NCBI GenBank assembly: GCA_050954885.1
Contig: JBPBPI010000105.1
Location: 1 to 26,059 of the forward strand
From: JBPBPI01 sp050954885
GTDB lineage: Bacteria > Pseudomonadota > Alphaproteobacteria > Caedimonadales > Caedimonadaceae
DNA: 26,059 bases
Reading direction: 5' to 3'
Made by a program: the position numbers and the translations under genes. Below the pieces are notes generated by a model. That model did not search any database, had not been told where the DNA came from, and worked only from the letters and a program-made list of their open reading frames with translations. This document shows, one piece after another, positions 18,601 to 25,889 of this stretch (its first letter is position 1; the number at the start of each line of letters is the position of its first letter).

Positions 18601-18932
18601 AATTACGTTTTGAAGGTTTACTACCAAAATTAAGTGAAGTCGAATCAAATCAACCCTATACTATACCAGAAATTGAAGACGCAAATAATACAATTAAAAT
18701 TCGTTCAGCAAATTCTACGAGAGTAGTGCCTAGCCTTACGATTTTAAGCGAGGCTGATTTCATGTTCGCCCTAAAAGATTTTAACATGGATGAAGATACT
18801 AAGAAAAAAATGTTAGAGAATTTTCAGCAAGTGGCTCAGAAAAGAGCAGAAGGAAATGATTCAGATGTTGACGTTGTTCAGCGATCAACATCTTCGGATT
18901 CAAAAACCAATGAAGAATGTCGTATTATGTAG
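15669..18932 (+). CDS. Large secreted leucine-rich-repeat protein with C-terminal CaaX-like motif
   Basis: The 1087-residue protein starts with a Sec signal peptide (M-K-S-L-F-K-K, hydrophobic core, cleavage near G-H-A). I chose the ATG at 15669 over a TTG at 15651 because the signal begins there and GGAAAG lies about 12 bases upstream. Residues about 100-700 are a polar helical region of unknown fold, with a notable F-G-D-C-V-E-N-S at Cys351. Residues about 715-990 are irregular leucine-rich repeats (period near 22), including L-E-N-C-P-Q-L twice. The last ~60 residues are charged and Ser/Thr-rich and end in Cys-Arg-Ile-Met, which fits a eukaryotic CaaX prenylation box with Met at the end (farnesyl type). 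This combination suggests a host-directed effector; delivery and modification are inference. Confidence 0.85.
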   Translation: MKSLFKKNVSFIALMAMIFYSSDGHAVVDPRALKNLTKYFNPGKENFSPIFGMMTFPQENYNIRFLGSTAPAYKGTDQDRHYIKDQSHIYKVKTNNGVVEVKDHVWILNKFLFSSAKGELALTKGGQNVTSLSEVIDPIIVARILNFVDDLRSLRTSTFKRNSNYRVNISKQVDKLKNDLKLSINKKIQNDRKDPIHNLLKEFVSIIDNALIQELEQNNDKKFLYPTHSIEKIIWSYANQCLSSQKEIWEVMLNLNSSIINDEKKEKLKSYVTQNANQSDYLTADDIRHIVQEKKPSEITLDDQYTLSYTSILLNSTNPTPFINFKMPTAAKVNVYDREKNLFSEEKFGDCVENSIGQLIQLLTWDPQSETFIIDPILDHIKSMPPYLYSENLIIYLKALTVYLVNSTDSSLRNMLNAVVADLNGPRELYDKNRIAYDCCFEDTNDLRAGFINIINVFNKILNLDISIPNESNIENDREWLKESLNFIFNKFNPRQRYLIDTESIDFDNSILRGSIKIKFLSLNNKEILSFSYSHYTQNRMISENAEILGLKNLIEENIQQKTLPYQIKQNQDLDLDLETQIYKFFFEKDLEKLSSKNLDKKYFIEDLIENYKIWSYHDKVQGMSQLKILQIQQFLKNVLKFYSFEDIEPWLLHLTQLKGLEDIFPFESFTSNIINVKDSNSEIKKFKIIPLFDLSEKFSFYNLKLYHNPSNLTFKSLMSSLKTLNLNDIKNLFKITNLENCPQLENLSIENCLEFEELVFLDKMNHLKSINLENVGLRKLDLLENCPQLKQLRIVNMHQFEQPIVLFNNQLEEIIVFNTAITNLKVFENCFELKSINVKKNRNLKDFVIYNFSSQQKVTSDTIFTVIKKLNPHEDATFGYSNLDIDELCFNLMISGDSKTLTLDHHWLDKINLSDYACLEELNIQKCHNNFEMISTIPLSNLKRINIDSSGLKEIVLSGDYPNLTEFKISENSGLKKLRFEGLLPKLSEVESNQPYTIPEIEDANNTIKIRSANSTRVVPSLTILSEADFMFALKDFNMDEDTKKKMLENFQQVAQKRAEGNDSDVDVVQRSTSSDSKTNEECRIM
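17384..17403 (+). repeat. Tandem hexamer AGATCT inside the LRR gene
   Basis: Three copies of the palindromic hexamer AGATCT run in tandem (20 bases including a partial unit) and encode alternating Asp-Leu (L-D-L-D-L-D-L-E). The repeat is in frame; gain or loss of one unit would add or remove exactly two residues. Confidence 0.7.
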
Positions 18933-18972
18933 TTTAAGAAGTTAAATAAATATTTCATTAATTGTCTTCAGA

Positions 18973-19008
18973 AATATTAAAGAGAATCTTTGAATTCTCT
19001 TTAATATT
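18973..19008 (+). terminator. Perfect 15-bp hairpin after the LRR gene
   Basis: AATATTAAAGAGAAT and ATTCTCTTTAATATT form a perfect 15-base-pair stem with a six-base loop (CTTTGA), 40 bases after the stop at 18932. No T tract follows on the plus strand (AAAAACTG), so it may act as a terminator or an RNA-stability element rather than a classical one. It is also upstream of the next gene. Confidence 0.5.
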
Positions 19009-19055
19009 AAAAACTGTTACAATAATTCTAGTTAAATTTTTATTAAAAAAAGAAT

Positions 19056-19658
19056 ATGAAAATATTTGCAAAACATCTGTTGATACTATTCCTAAGTTTT
19101 ACAGTGTTGCCTTCATCAGCCAATGCCAATGCAGGACTACCAATGATCATTATTGCCTGGCCTCTGTTCGTGTTGGCCTTTATTCCTATTGTACATATGG
19201 AATGGTTAACCTTAAAAGATCATCTGTTAGACTGTTCATCCAAAAAATTATATTGGACAGCTTTCAACGCTAATTTAATGTCAACACTTGTAGGAATTCC
19301 AATTGCTTGGGGGCTTATGTTATTTCTTCAAATTATTGTTGGCGCCACCGGCGCATATCCAATATTAACACCATTTTGGCGATATTTTTTAGGGGCAACA
19401 GTGCAATCCGCTTGGCTTATTCCTTATGAAGATCAATTTGATTGGATGATTCCAACCGCCTTAATTGTTCTTCTGTTGCCGTTCTTTTTTATCTCTTATG
19501 CTCTTGAGATGAAAATGTCTTTGTGGCTTTTGCGTCGGGAATCAGCAAGCCATGATGATATTAAAAAAGCTGTGTGGAGAGCCAACATTAACTCTTATGG
19601 AATGTTATTTGTTTTAATCATCGCCATTTTAATTTTCTCATACTTAATTTTAGACTAA
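19056..19658 (+). CDS. Inner-membrane protein of unknown function (signal peptide, about four helices)
   Basis: This 200-residue protein has an N-terminal signal sequence (cleavage near S-A-N-A) followed by about four membrane segments: around residues 28-48, 75-95, 133-155 and 178-198. The start A-G-L-P-M and G-I-P-I-A-W in the second helix are typical of an uncharacterised proteobacterial family; I know no function for it. The ATG has only weak upstream purines. It stands alone before the transporter operon and has no T-rich terminator after it. A role in the envelope is the only safe statement. Confidence 0.7.
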   Translation: MKIFAKHLLILFLSFTVLPSSANANAGLPMIIIAWPLFVLAFIPIVHMEWLTLKDHLLDCSSKKLYWTAFNANLMSTLVGIPIAWGLMLFLQIIVGATGAYPILTPFWRYFLGATVQSAWLIPYEDQFDWMIPTALIVLLLPFFFISYALEMKMSLWLLRRESASHDDIKKAVWRANINSYGMLFVLIIAILIFSYLILD

Positions 19659-19670
19659 ATAATTGCATCT

Positions 19671-19700
19671 TTGACTTAATGAATGTATGAAAAATATAAA
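19671..19700 (+). promoter_or_regulatory. Promoter of the pot-mipZ-dnaJ operon
   Basis: TTGACT (19671-19676) and TATAAA (19695-19700) are 18 bases apart (or ATATAA with 17). Transcription would begin near 19707, about 20 bases before the TTG start of potF. The boxes are close to sigma70 consensus and fit the position of the operon. Confidence 0.6.
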
Positions 19701-19711
19701 GATATCTTTAT
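19696..19711. promoter_or_regulatory. Perfect 16-base palindrome over the -10 and start site
   Basis: ATAAAGATATCTTTAT is a perfect palindrome overlapping the -10 box and the expected transcription start. This is the usual place for a repressor operator. The AT-rich composition raises the chance of coincidence, and no regulator gene is nearby. Confidence 0.4.
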
Positions 19712-19726
19712 TTAAGGTTTAAAAAA

Positions 19727-20854
19727 TTGTATGTGTGGCAAACAACTATAAAAAAAATATTTCATATCTTTATTGGATTATTTCTTTTTGTCATTTTTTC
19801 AACAGCTTATGACTCACACGCAAAAGTTCAAGAAACGCTGAATATTTATACCTCTCATGGTTACCTGCCGCCGCAAATTATCGCTAAATTTGAGAAAGAA
19901 ACCGGCATTAAAATATTGGTTGATTTTTTTGACAGTGACGATGTCTTGGAAGCCAAATTGCTTTCGGGTGCCACTGGATACGATTTGGTTTTTCCAACTG
20001 CCTGGCCTTATGTGGTACGTCAAGTATCGGCTGGTTTTTATCAAGAAATTGATTTTTCTAAAATCCCCAATGCTGCTGGTATTGATTCATTTTTCAGAAA
20101 AAGTCTTGAGGGCAGCCATCAAGCCAATCGGTATGCCATTCCTTTTCTATCGGGTATTGTTGGGTTTGCCTATAATATTCCTCATGCCGAAAAACAAGAT
20201 CCGCCTTTGCCGCTAGACAGTTGGGCAATGTTTTTTGATCCCAAAGTGATTGAAAAAATGGCCTCTTGTGGCGTTGTGATGTTGGATGATCCCACCGATG
20301 TGATTGTCGTGGCTAAACTTTATTTGGGCATTGATCCGGTGTCTGAATCCAAAAAAGATCTTCAACGTGTCATTGAATTGTTACAAAAGGTACGCCCCTT
20401 TATCAAACGATTTGATCTGTCACGCTCTAATGATGAAATTGCCAGTGGCGAGATGTGTCTTGTACAACATTGGATGGGTGCGATCGCCGGTTCTTATGAA
20501 CATTTGGATGATCAAGCCAAACGCTCTGCGATCAAACTTGTCATTCCTAAAGAAGGCAGCGTCATGTGGCTAGATGTGATGGCCATACCCAAAACCGCAT
20601 CAAGACCCGATCTTGCCTATAAATTTATCAATTTTATTCTGGCACCGGAGAACATTGCCCTTATTACCAACGAAACATATTATGCCAATCCTATCTCTGC
20701 CTCATTGCCCTTTGTTGACCCTCACATCAAATCCAATGAAACGCTCTTTCCTTCTGCTAAAACACTTGATAAAATCGTGCTTCATAAATCATTTTCGCCG
20801 TCTTATCAAAAAATGATGACACGTGCTTTAACAAAAATACGATCAGGGCGCTGA
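19727..20854 (+). CDS. potF: Polyamine ABC transporter, periplasmic binding protein (PotF/PotD type)
   Basis: This 375-residue secreted protein should bind the substrate for the following ABC genes. A signal peptide covers residues about 1-32 (cleavage near S-H-A-K). The mature part follows PotF closely: L-N-I-Y-T-S-H-G-Y, F-E-K-E-T-G-I-K, G-A-T-G-Y-D-L-V-F-P, I-P-K-E-G-S-V-M-W-L-D-V, and Y-Y-A-N-P near the end. The frame has no early ATG. The TTG at 19727 is chosen because AAGG lies 10 bases upstream and the promoter fits; a GTG at 19733 is possible. Compared with E. coli PotF, the ligand positions Asp39 and Asp247 appear as Gly and Ala and Trp37 as Ser, while Asp278 and Tyr314 are kept, so substrate specificity may differ. 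Family is secure, substrate is not. Confidence 0.88.
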   Translation: MYVWQTTIKKIFHIFIGLFLFVIFSTAYDSHAKVQETLNIYTSHGYLPPQIIAKFEKETGIKILVDFFDSDDVLEAKLLSGATGYDLVFPTAWPYVVRQVSAGFYQEIDFSKIPNAAGIDSFFRKSLEGSHQANRYAIPFLSGIVGFAYNIPHAEKQDPPLPLDSWAMFFDPKVIEKMASCGVVMLDDPTDVIVVAKLYLGIDPVSESKKDLQRVIELLQKVRPFIKRFDLSRSNDEIASGEMCLVQHWMGAIAGSYEHLDDQAKRSAIKLVIPKEGSVMWLDVMAIPKTASRPDLAYKFINFILAPENIALITNETYYANPISASLPFVDPHIKSNETLFPSAKTLDKIVLHKSFSPSYQKMMTRALTKIRSGR

Positions 20855-20888
20855 TTATTTTTTTCAAAATTTTTAAGGAGAATATCTA

Positions 20889-22031
20889 ATGGCGCTCGCT
20901 GATCGTCCCTCTAAAAGACTTGAGCCATGGCAAGATCCTAGAGCTGTTCCTTCCATTATCATCGATCATATCTCGTGTAATTTTCAAGGTATGGTGGCGG
21001 TTAACAACGTGTCTCTTGATATCTATCAAGGCGAGTTTTTTTCTTTACTGGGAGCATCTGGCTGCGGCAAAACCACACTCTTAAGATTGATTGCAGGCTT
21101 TGAAACGCCTTCTTCTGGACGCCTTAAAATTGATCAAGTCGATATGACATCGATGGAGCCTTACAACCGCCCTGTCAATATGATGTTTCAATCTTATGCT
21201 TTGTTTCCTCATATGACCGTTGAGCAAAATGTGGCCTTTGGGTTGAAACAAGAAGGTATGACGCGTGCCTTAATTCAAGATCGCGTCCGCGCGATGCTCG
21301 ACTTGGTTCATATGGGCAAGTACGCGGGCCGCAAACCCGATCAACTATCTGGCGGTCAAAAGCAGCGAGTGGCACTCGCGCGTTGTTTGGTAAAACAACC
21401 ACGCGTTCTTTTGCTGGATGAACCGTTGGCAGCTCTTGATAAACAATTGCGGGAACAAACTCAATTTGAATTGGTCAACATCCAAGAAAGTTTGGGTATT
21501 ACCTTTATTATGGTCACCCATGATCAAGAAGAAGCCATGACCATGTCAACACGCATCGGTGTGATGGAAGAAGGACGTATCCGGCAAATTGGTACACCTA
21601 CCGAAATTTATGAATATCCCAATTCCCGTTTTGTGGCTGATTTTATCGGTGATATGAATGTTTTTGAAGGTTTTGTGACCGAAGATGAAGCCGGTCATGT
21701 CAGCGTGAATTCAGAGGAAGCTGGTTGCGAACTTTATGTCAGTCATTCGTCTTCAGCACCTGTGGGCGCGCAAGTGGCCGTTGCCATTCGGCCTGAAAAA
21801 GTTTTAATCTCTAAGGATCCGATTTCTCTGGGCCGCAATAGCACCAGCGGTATTGTCAATGAAATCGCCTATCTTGGTGATGTATCAATTTATCATGTTA
21901 AATTGGCATCTGGCAAAACTGTTTTGGCAACCTTGACCAATCAATTCCGACTGGCCGAACGGCCCATTAATTGGGATGATGAAGTGTATCTTTCCTGGCG
22001 TCCTGAAAATGGCGTGGTACTCACCGGATGA
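20889..22031 (+). CDS. potG: Polyamine ABC transporter, ATP-binding protein
   Basis: This 380-residue cytoplasmic ATPase powers the PotHI-type permease. Walker A is G-A-S-G-C-G-K-T-T, the signature L-S-G-G-Q-K-Q-R-V-A-L-A-R, Walker B V-L-L-L-D-E-P, and the switch V-T-H-D-Q-E-E-A. The C-terminal TOBE-like region (A-I-R-P-E-K, A-Y-L-G-D-V-S-I-Y-H-V) and the ending are closer to E. coli PotG than PotA. AAGGAG lies eight bases before the ATG. Its stop overlaps potH by four bases (ATGA). Confidence 0.95.
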   Translation: MALADRPSKRLEPWQDPRAVPSIIIDHISCNFQGMVAVNNVSLDIYQGEFFSLLGASGCGKTTLLRLIAGFETPSSGRLKIDQVDMTSMEPYNRPVNMMFQSYALFPHMTVEQNVAFGLKQEGMTRALIQDRVRAMLDLVHMGKYAGRKPDQLSGGQKQRVALARCLVKQPRVLLLDEPLAALDKQLREQTQFELVNIQESLGITFIMVTHDQEEAMTMSTRIGVMEEGRIRQIGTPTEIYEYPNSRFVADFIGDMNVFEGFVTEDEAGHVSVNSEEAGCELYVSHSSSAPVGAQVAVAIRPEKVLISKDPISLGRNSTSGIVNEIAYLGDVSIYHVKLASGKTVLATLTNQFRLAERPINWDDEVYLSWRPENGVVLTG

Positions 22032-22969
22032 TTATGCTTCAAATACTCTTAAAATGGTTCAAGTTCTTTCGTCTTAACCGTTTATTTGGACGGGCCATGG
22101 TGATTGCCCTACCCTATGGTTGGCATATTGTTTTCTTTCTGATTCCTTTTATCATCGTCTTGGGTCTTAGTTTTTCAGAAAGTATTCTCAGCGCCCCGCC
22201 TTTTACCCCTTTGTTCACGTGGGTTGATGATAGTTTTTTACAACTCCGTTTAAACTTTGGTAATTATATTGTCTTGTTTGAAGATGATTTTTATATCTCA
22301 GCTTACTATGAATCTTTAAAAATTGCGGCCACGGCTACGTTCTTTTGTTTCATCATCGCCTATCCTATTGCCTATGGCATTGCCCGTGCCTCGCCTTCCA
22401 TGCGCATTATTCTATTAATACTGGTGATTTTGCCTTTTTGGACATCATTTTTGATCCGTGTCTATTCTTGGATTGGTATCTTAAGCAATCAAGGTCTTTT
22501 AAATTCAGCCCTTTTATCACTTGGAATCATTAAAAAACCGTTATCCCTCCTCAATACACATTTTGCGGTCATTGTGGGTATTGTTTATTCTTATCTGCCT
22601 TTTATGATTTTTCCGCTCTATGCTGCTCTTCAAAAACTTGATCCCCAAATGTTAGAAGCCGCATCAGATTTGGGATGCAAACCTTTGAGAGCTTTTTTTA
22701 CCATTACTCTCCCTCTTTCCATGCAAGGGGCCATTGCAGGTTCCATGTTGGTATTCATCCCGGCTATTGGCGAATTTGTCATCCCTGAACTTTTGGGCGG
22801 GTCTGACACGTTGATGATTGGCAAAGTTTTGTGGACAGAATTTTTTACCCATCGAGATTGGCCCATGGCATCTGCCTTGGCGGTTACCTTGCTGACGTTC
22901 CTTGTTATCCCCATCATTGCCTTTCAAAAATTGCTTTTGCGTACCCAAGAAAGGCGCATAAAATTATGA
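22028..22969 (+). CDS. potH: Polyamine ABC transporter, permease (PotH/PotB type)
   Basis: This 313-residue inner-membrane protein has six hydrophobic helices. The permease loop that docks the ATPase is visible as E-A-A-S-D-L-G-C-K-P-L-R-A-F-F, followed by I-T-L-P-L and G-E-F-V-I-P-E-L-L-G-G. Length and the extended N terminus match PotH. Start and stop overlap the neighbouring genes by four bases each, so the operon is translationally coupled. Confidence 0.93.
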   Translation: MIMLQILLKWFKFFRLNRLFGRAMVIALPYGWHIVFFLIPFIIVLGLSFSESILSAPPFTPLFTWVDDSFLQLRLNFGNYIVLFEDDFYISAYYESLKIAATATFFCFIIAYPIAYGIARASPSMRIILLILVILPFWTSFLIRVYSWIGILSNQGLLNSALLSLGIIKKPLSLLNTHFAVIVGIVYSYLPFMIFPLYAALQKLDPQMLEAASDLGCKPLRAFFTITLPLSMQGAIAGSMLVFIPAIGEFVIPELLGGSDTLMIGKVLWTEFFTHRDWPMASALAVTLLTFLVIPIIAFQKLLLRTQERRIKL

Positions 22970-23778
22970 AAAAACGATCTCATTTTTTGCTCCTCAATCT
23001 AATGATCTTGGGATATGCCTTTATCTATGCCCCGATTTTGACGCTGATTTTGTTTTCTTTTAACAAATCTCAAGTCATCACCACCTGGACTGGGTTTTCA
23101 TGGAAGTGGTACCAAGCCTTGTTTTCAGACAAAATGATGCTCAATGCGGCTTTTCTCAGCTTAAAAATCGCCTTTGTCTCAGCCAATTTTGCCATCATCA
23201 TTGGCACCATCGGTGCTTTAGTGATCACGCGTTTCAAATCTTTTCGGGGCAAAGCTTTTTTAAATGGTTTGGTGACAGCACCTTTGGTCATGCCTGAAGT
23301 GATGTCGGGACTTGCCATCTTACTGTTGTTTGTGGTGCTTCAACAAACTTTTGGTTGGCCTCGAGAACGTGGCATCACCACTATCACGCTGGGGCACATT
23401 ACGTTGTCGGTTGCCTATGTTTTGGTGATCATTCGAGCGCGTCTTAATGAATTTGATCATCAATTGGAAGAAGCCGCCCTTGATCTAGGGGCCAAACCTT
23501 TGACTATTTTTTTCAAAATTACTTTGCCTCTGATTATGCCGTCCATTTTATCAGGCTGGCTTTTGGCCTTTACGCTTTCTCTCGATGATGTGGTCATTGC
23601 CAGTTTTCTCTCAGGCCCCGGTGCCACAACCCTTCCCATGATGATTTTTTCAAGTGTTCGTTTTGGCTTAAGTCCTCAAATTAACGCGCTTGCCACAATT
23701 ATTATCGGCATTGTCGCAACTGGTGTTATACTTGCGGGCTGGATCAATTATAAGACGTCGCGGTCATTAAAAATTTAA
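22966..23778 (+). CDS. potI: Polyamine ABC transporter, permease (PotI/PotC type)
   Basis: This 270-residue partner permease has six helices and the docking loop E-A-A-L-D-L-G-A-K-P-L-T-I-F-F, then L-P-L-I-M-P-S-I-L-S-G and S-L-D-D-V-V-I-A-S-F. The frame is open back to 22831 inside potH; the ATG at 22966 is chosen because it overlaps the potH stop by four bases and its product begins M-K-K-R-S-H-F-L-L-L, directly before the first helix. It completes the transporter. Confidence 0.94.
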   Translation: MKKRSHFLLLNLMILGYAFIYAPILTLILFSFNKSQVITTWTGFSWKWYQALFSDKMMLNAAFLSLKIAFVSANFAIIIGTIGALVITRFKSFRGKAFLNGLVTAPLVMPEVMSGLAILLLFVVLQQTFGWPRERGITTITLGHITLSVAYVLVIIRARLNEFDHQLEEAALDLGAKPLTIFFKITLPLIMPSILSGWLLAFTLSLDDVVIASFLSGPGATTLPMMIFSSVRFGLSPQINALATIIIGIVATGVILAGWINYKTSRSLKI

Positions 23779-23790
23779 AGGATAGATCAT

Positions 23791-24609
23791 ATGCTGGCAT
23801 CGACTTTTAAAAAACCACATATTATTGTTTTGGGAAATGAAAAAGGTGGTACCGGGAAATCAACGATTTCAATGCATTTGATTGTTCATTTAATACGCCT
23901 GGGATATAGTGTCGGCAGCATCGACGCCGATGCCCGTCAAGGGACACTCACGCGTTATCTTGAAAACCGACAACAGTCCATTAATAAAATTCACAAAAAC
24001 TTGCCCATCAGCGAACATTTTCCTTTGACACGTGCTGATTTTAACATGCGAGAAGAAGCCGAAGCGGATGAGAGAAAACGTCTTCAAGAGTGTCTTGAGA
24101 AATTATCGAACAAAGATTTTATTGTCATCGACACACCGGGCACCGATAATTTTTTATCTCGTTTGGTGCATTCTCATGCTGATACCCTCATTACACCCCT
24201 TAACGACAGTTTGATCGATTTTGATATGTTGGGCCGGGTTAATTTTGAACGTCAAATTGAAAAGCCCAGCACCTATGCCGAAATGATTTGGGACCAACGT
24301 AAGCATCGTTTGATGCGTGATGGCGGTAAAATTGATTGGATTGTCCTGCGCAATCGACTCAGCAATTTGATGGCCCGTAATAAAGAAGAAATGCAGAATC
24401 TGTTGAATTTATTGTCTCAACGCATTAAATTCAGATTGGCCTCAGGCTTTAGCGAACGGGTGATTTTTCGGGAGCTTTTTCTCTCAGGCCTTACCCTGCT
24501 AGACTTGCCTGACATCGGTGTTCCTTTAAACATTTCCCACGTTGCGGCCCGTCAAGAGCTGAGAGATTTAATTGACGTTTTGGGCCTGCCGACAGTGGCA
24601 GAAAAATAG
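23791..24609 (+). CDS. mipZ: MipZ-type division-site ATPase (ParA family)
   Basis: MipZ forms bipolar gradients from ParB-bound origins and blocks FtsZ assembly away from midcell in Alphaproteobacteria. The 272-residue protein has the deviant Walker A G-N-E-K-G-G-T-G-K-S-T at residues 15-25, D-A-D-A-R-Q-G-T-L-T, F-I-V-I-D-T-P-G-T-D, and the long insertions characteristic of MipZ (D-W-I-V-L-R-N-R-L-S; G-F-S-E-R-V-I-F-R-E-L-F). AAAGGAT lies shortly before the ATG. It begins 12 bases after potI, so it is probably in the same transcript although its role is unrelated. Confidence 0.92.
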   Translation: MLASTFKKPHIIVLGNEKGGTGKSTISMHLIVHLIRLGYSVGSIDADARQGTLTRYLENRQQSINKIHKNLPISEHFPLTRADFNMREEAEADERKRLQECLEKLSNKDFIVIDTPGTDNFLSRLVHSHADTLITPLNDSLIDFDMLGRVNFERQIEKPSTYAEMIWDQRKHRLMRDGGKIDWIVLRNRLSNLMARNKEEMQNLLNLLSQRIKFRLASGFSERVIFRELFLSGLTLLDLPDIGVPLNISHVAARQELRDLIDVLGLPTVAEK

Positions 24610-24627
24610 ATAGAGATTATATAAATC

Positions 24628-25083
24628 ATGCCCATTATTTTAGGTGCCTTCGTTGTCTTTTTGGTCTTCATTTGCGCGCGACTTTTTTTAAATGCCAAGC
24701 CAGAAACTTTAATGCTCTTGTTGAAAAGTGTATTAGGGGCTGTTGCCATCGTGGTCGTGGTTGTGTTGATGTTGAGTGGACGATTTATCAATGTCATCGT
24801 TGGTCTTGCGGCACTGATGGCTCTCTTGCCTTCTTTACGAAATTTTTTTAAAAATCAAATCGGCAAAAAGCGACCAACGATCGCAGATCCTTTGTCATCC
24901 ATGACTGTGCCACAAGCCTGTGACATTTTAGAAGTATCATCCGACGCCACAGCACAAGAAATCAAAGCGTCTCATCATCGCTTGATCCAAAAAATTCATC
25001 CTGATCAAGGCGGATCTGATTATCTTGCCGCCCAAGTCAACCAGGCCAAAGAAGTGTTAATGGCGCATCGGAAAAATAAATGA
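24628..25083 (+). CDS. Membrane-anchored DnaJ-domain protein
   Basis: This 151-residue protein has two N-terminal hydrophobic segments (about residues 3-21 and 34-68) and a C-terminal J domain (about 94-148) with H124-P-D and the following Q-G-G-S-D-Y motif. The layout is like the Tim14/Pam18-type J proteins: J domain at the cytoplasmic side, stimulating a DnaK partner at the membrane. It begins 18 bases after mipZ, with which it is commonly paired in Alphaproteobacteria. A weak AGAGAT precedes the start. The specific client is unknown. Confidence 0.88.
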   Translation: MPIILGAFVVFLVFICARLFLNAKPETLMLLLKSVLGAVAIVVVVVLMLSGRFINVIVGLAALMALLPSLRNFFKNQIGKKRPTIADPLSSMTVPQACDILEVSSDATAQEIKASHHRLIQKIHPDQGGSDYLAAQVNQAKEVLMAHRKNK

Positions 25084-25112
25084 AAACTTGTGTGTTCGTA
25101 TTGTATTCAGAT

Positions 25113-25130
25113 AACCCCAGTTATGTTTAA
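25113..25130 (+). repeat. IS982 terminal inverted repeat (left in window)
   Basis: AACCCCAGTTATGTTTAA pairs with the complement of 25890-25907 with one mismatch (C versus G at the sixth base). Confidence 0.85.
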
Positions 25131-25811
25131 GGATGTAGAAAAGGCTTATTATGTCTAAGTTGATAATTGATAAGCGCTGCTAAGAGATAAGCGAGGGCAT
25201 TGATGGGACAACGATGTCTGTGATGAATGAGCGTCCCTAAAGACTTGAGGGAGGAAAAGATGGTTTCAATAAAGCCTCTTTTTTGCAGCATAGCCTTGTC
25301 TTTAAGAGACATAAGTTTATTCTTCATCTTCTTTTTAATCTTTATAATGAGGGTAACCTCTTGATCAAACAGGTCATCGAAGAGGGCTTGAGACAGATAA
25401 CCCTTGTCTCCTATGACTTTGGCTTTAATGCCTTTGAGCAGATCTCTCACAGGTGTTCGATCATTGACATGACCAGGTGTGATTTGAAGCCGGATCAGCT
25501 ATCCTTGAACACTTTTAAGCAAACATAAAAGAGCCGGAAAGGCTTGCTTGATCAGTGTTACAAATCGAGGATAGCTTACAAGGGTTGGAAACAAATGACG
25601 ATCTCGCGCGCACAGATCAAGGTAAAAATACGTCAAACACGTCCGATTCGATTGATGATAGGCAATCAGGATTGTCAGCACTTCAGACAAAGTCATCTGA
25701 CCTGACCGCCTACGTTTGCGTGAGCCATCTGAAAGGAACTGAGCTTGATATCAAGGTAAAGCCCTAACAAAAATCATCGATAAAGACGAACAAAGTATCG
25801 TAATCTATCAC
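25127..25811 (-). pseudogene. IS982 family transposase, broken by deletion, stop and frameshift
   Basis: Reading on the minus strand, an N-terminal frame gives F-V-F-I-D-D-F-C and a stop (to about 25764). A second frame then gives R-K-R-R-R-S-G-Q, T-L-S-E-V-L-T-I-L-I-A-Y-H-Q-S and F-P-T-L-V-S-Y-P-R-F, ending at a TAG at 25499. The frame resumes at once with L-Q-I-T-P-G-H-V-N-D-R, G-D-K-G-Y-L-S-Q (second catalytic Asp), E-T-I-F-S-S-L-K (catalytic Glu) and A-A-L-I-N-Y-Q-L. The block normally between, which carries the first catalytic Asp in an I-D-S-T-like motif, is missing: about 70 codons. The element cannot encode an active enzyme. Confidence 0.85.
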
Positions 25812-25889
25812 AGGTGGGATATCCTTTTTGAGATTTAACACCCAAAATGATATCCCAACATCTTCAATTCCTTAACTTATTTTTATGCC

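Noticed and set aside
18962..19273. A 103-codon plus-strand frame over the hairpin and the membrane-protein gene
   Set aside because: It covers the hairpin, overlaps a frame with a signal peptide and four helices, and has unnatural composition.
22831..22965. Longer N terminus for the second permease
   Set aside because: The extra 45 residues lie inside potH in another frame, do not resemble a permease, and the ATG at 22966 overlaps the potH stop in the same way as the preceding gene pair.
25814..25856. Inverted GGGATATC / GATATCCC pair inside the IS
   Set aside because: The arms are short with a 25-base-plus spacer and lie within the decayed IS; no separate function is supported.
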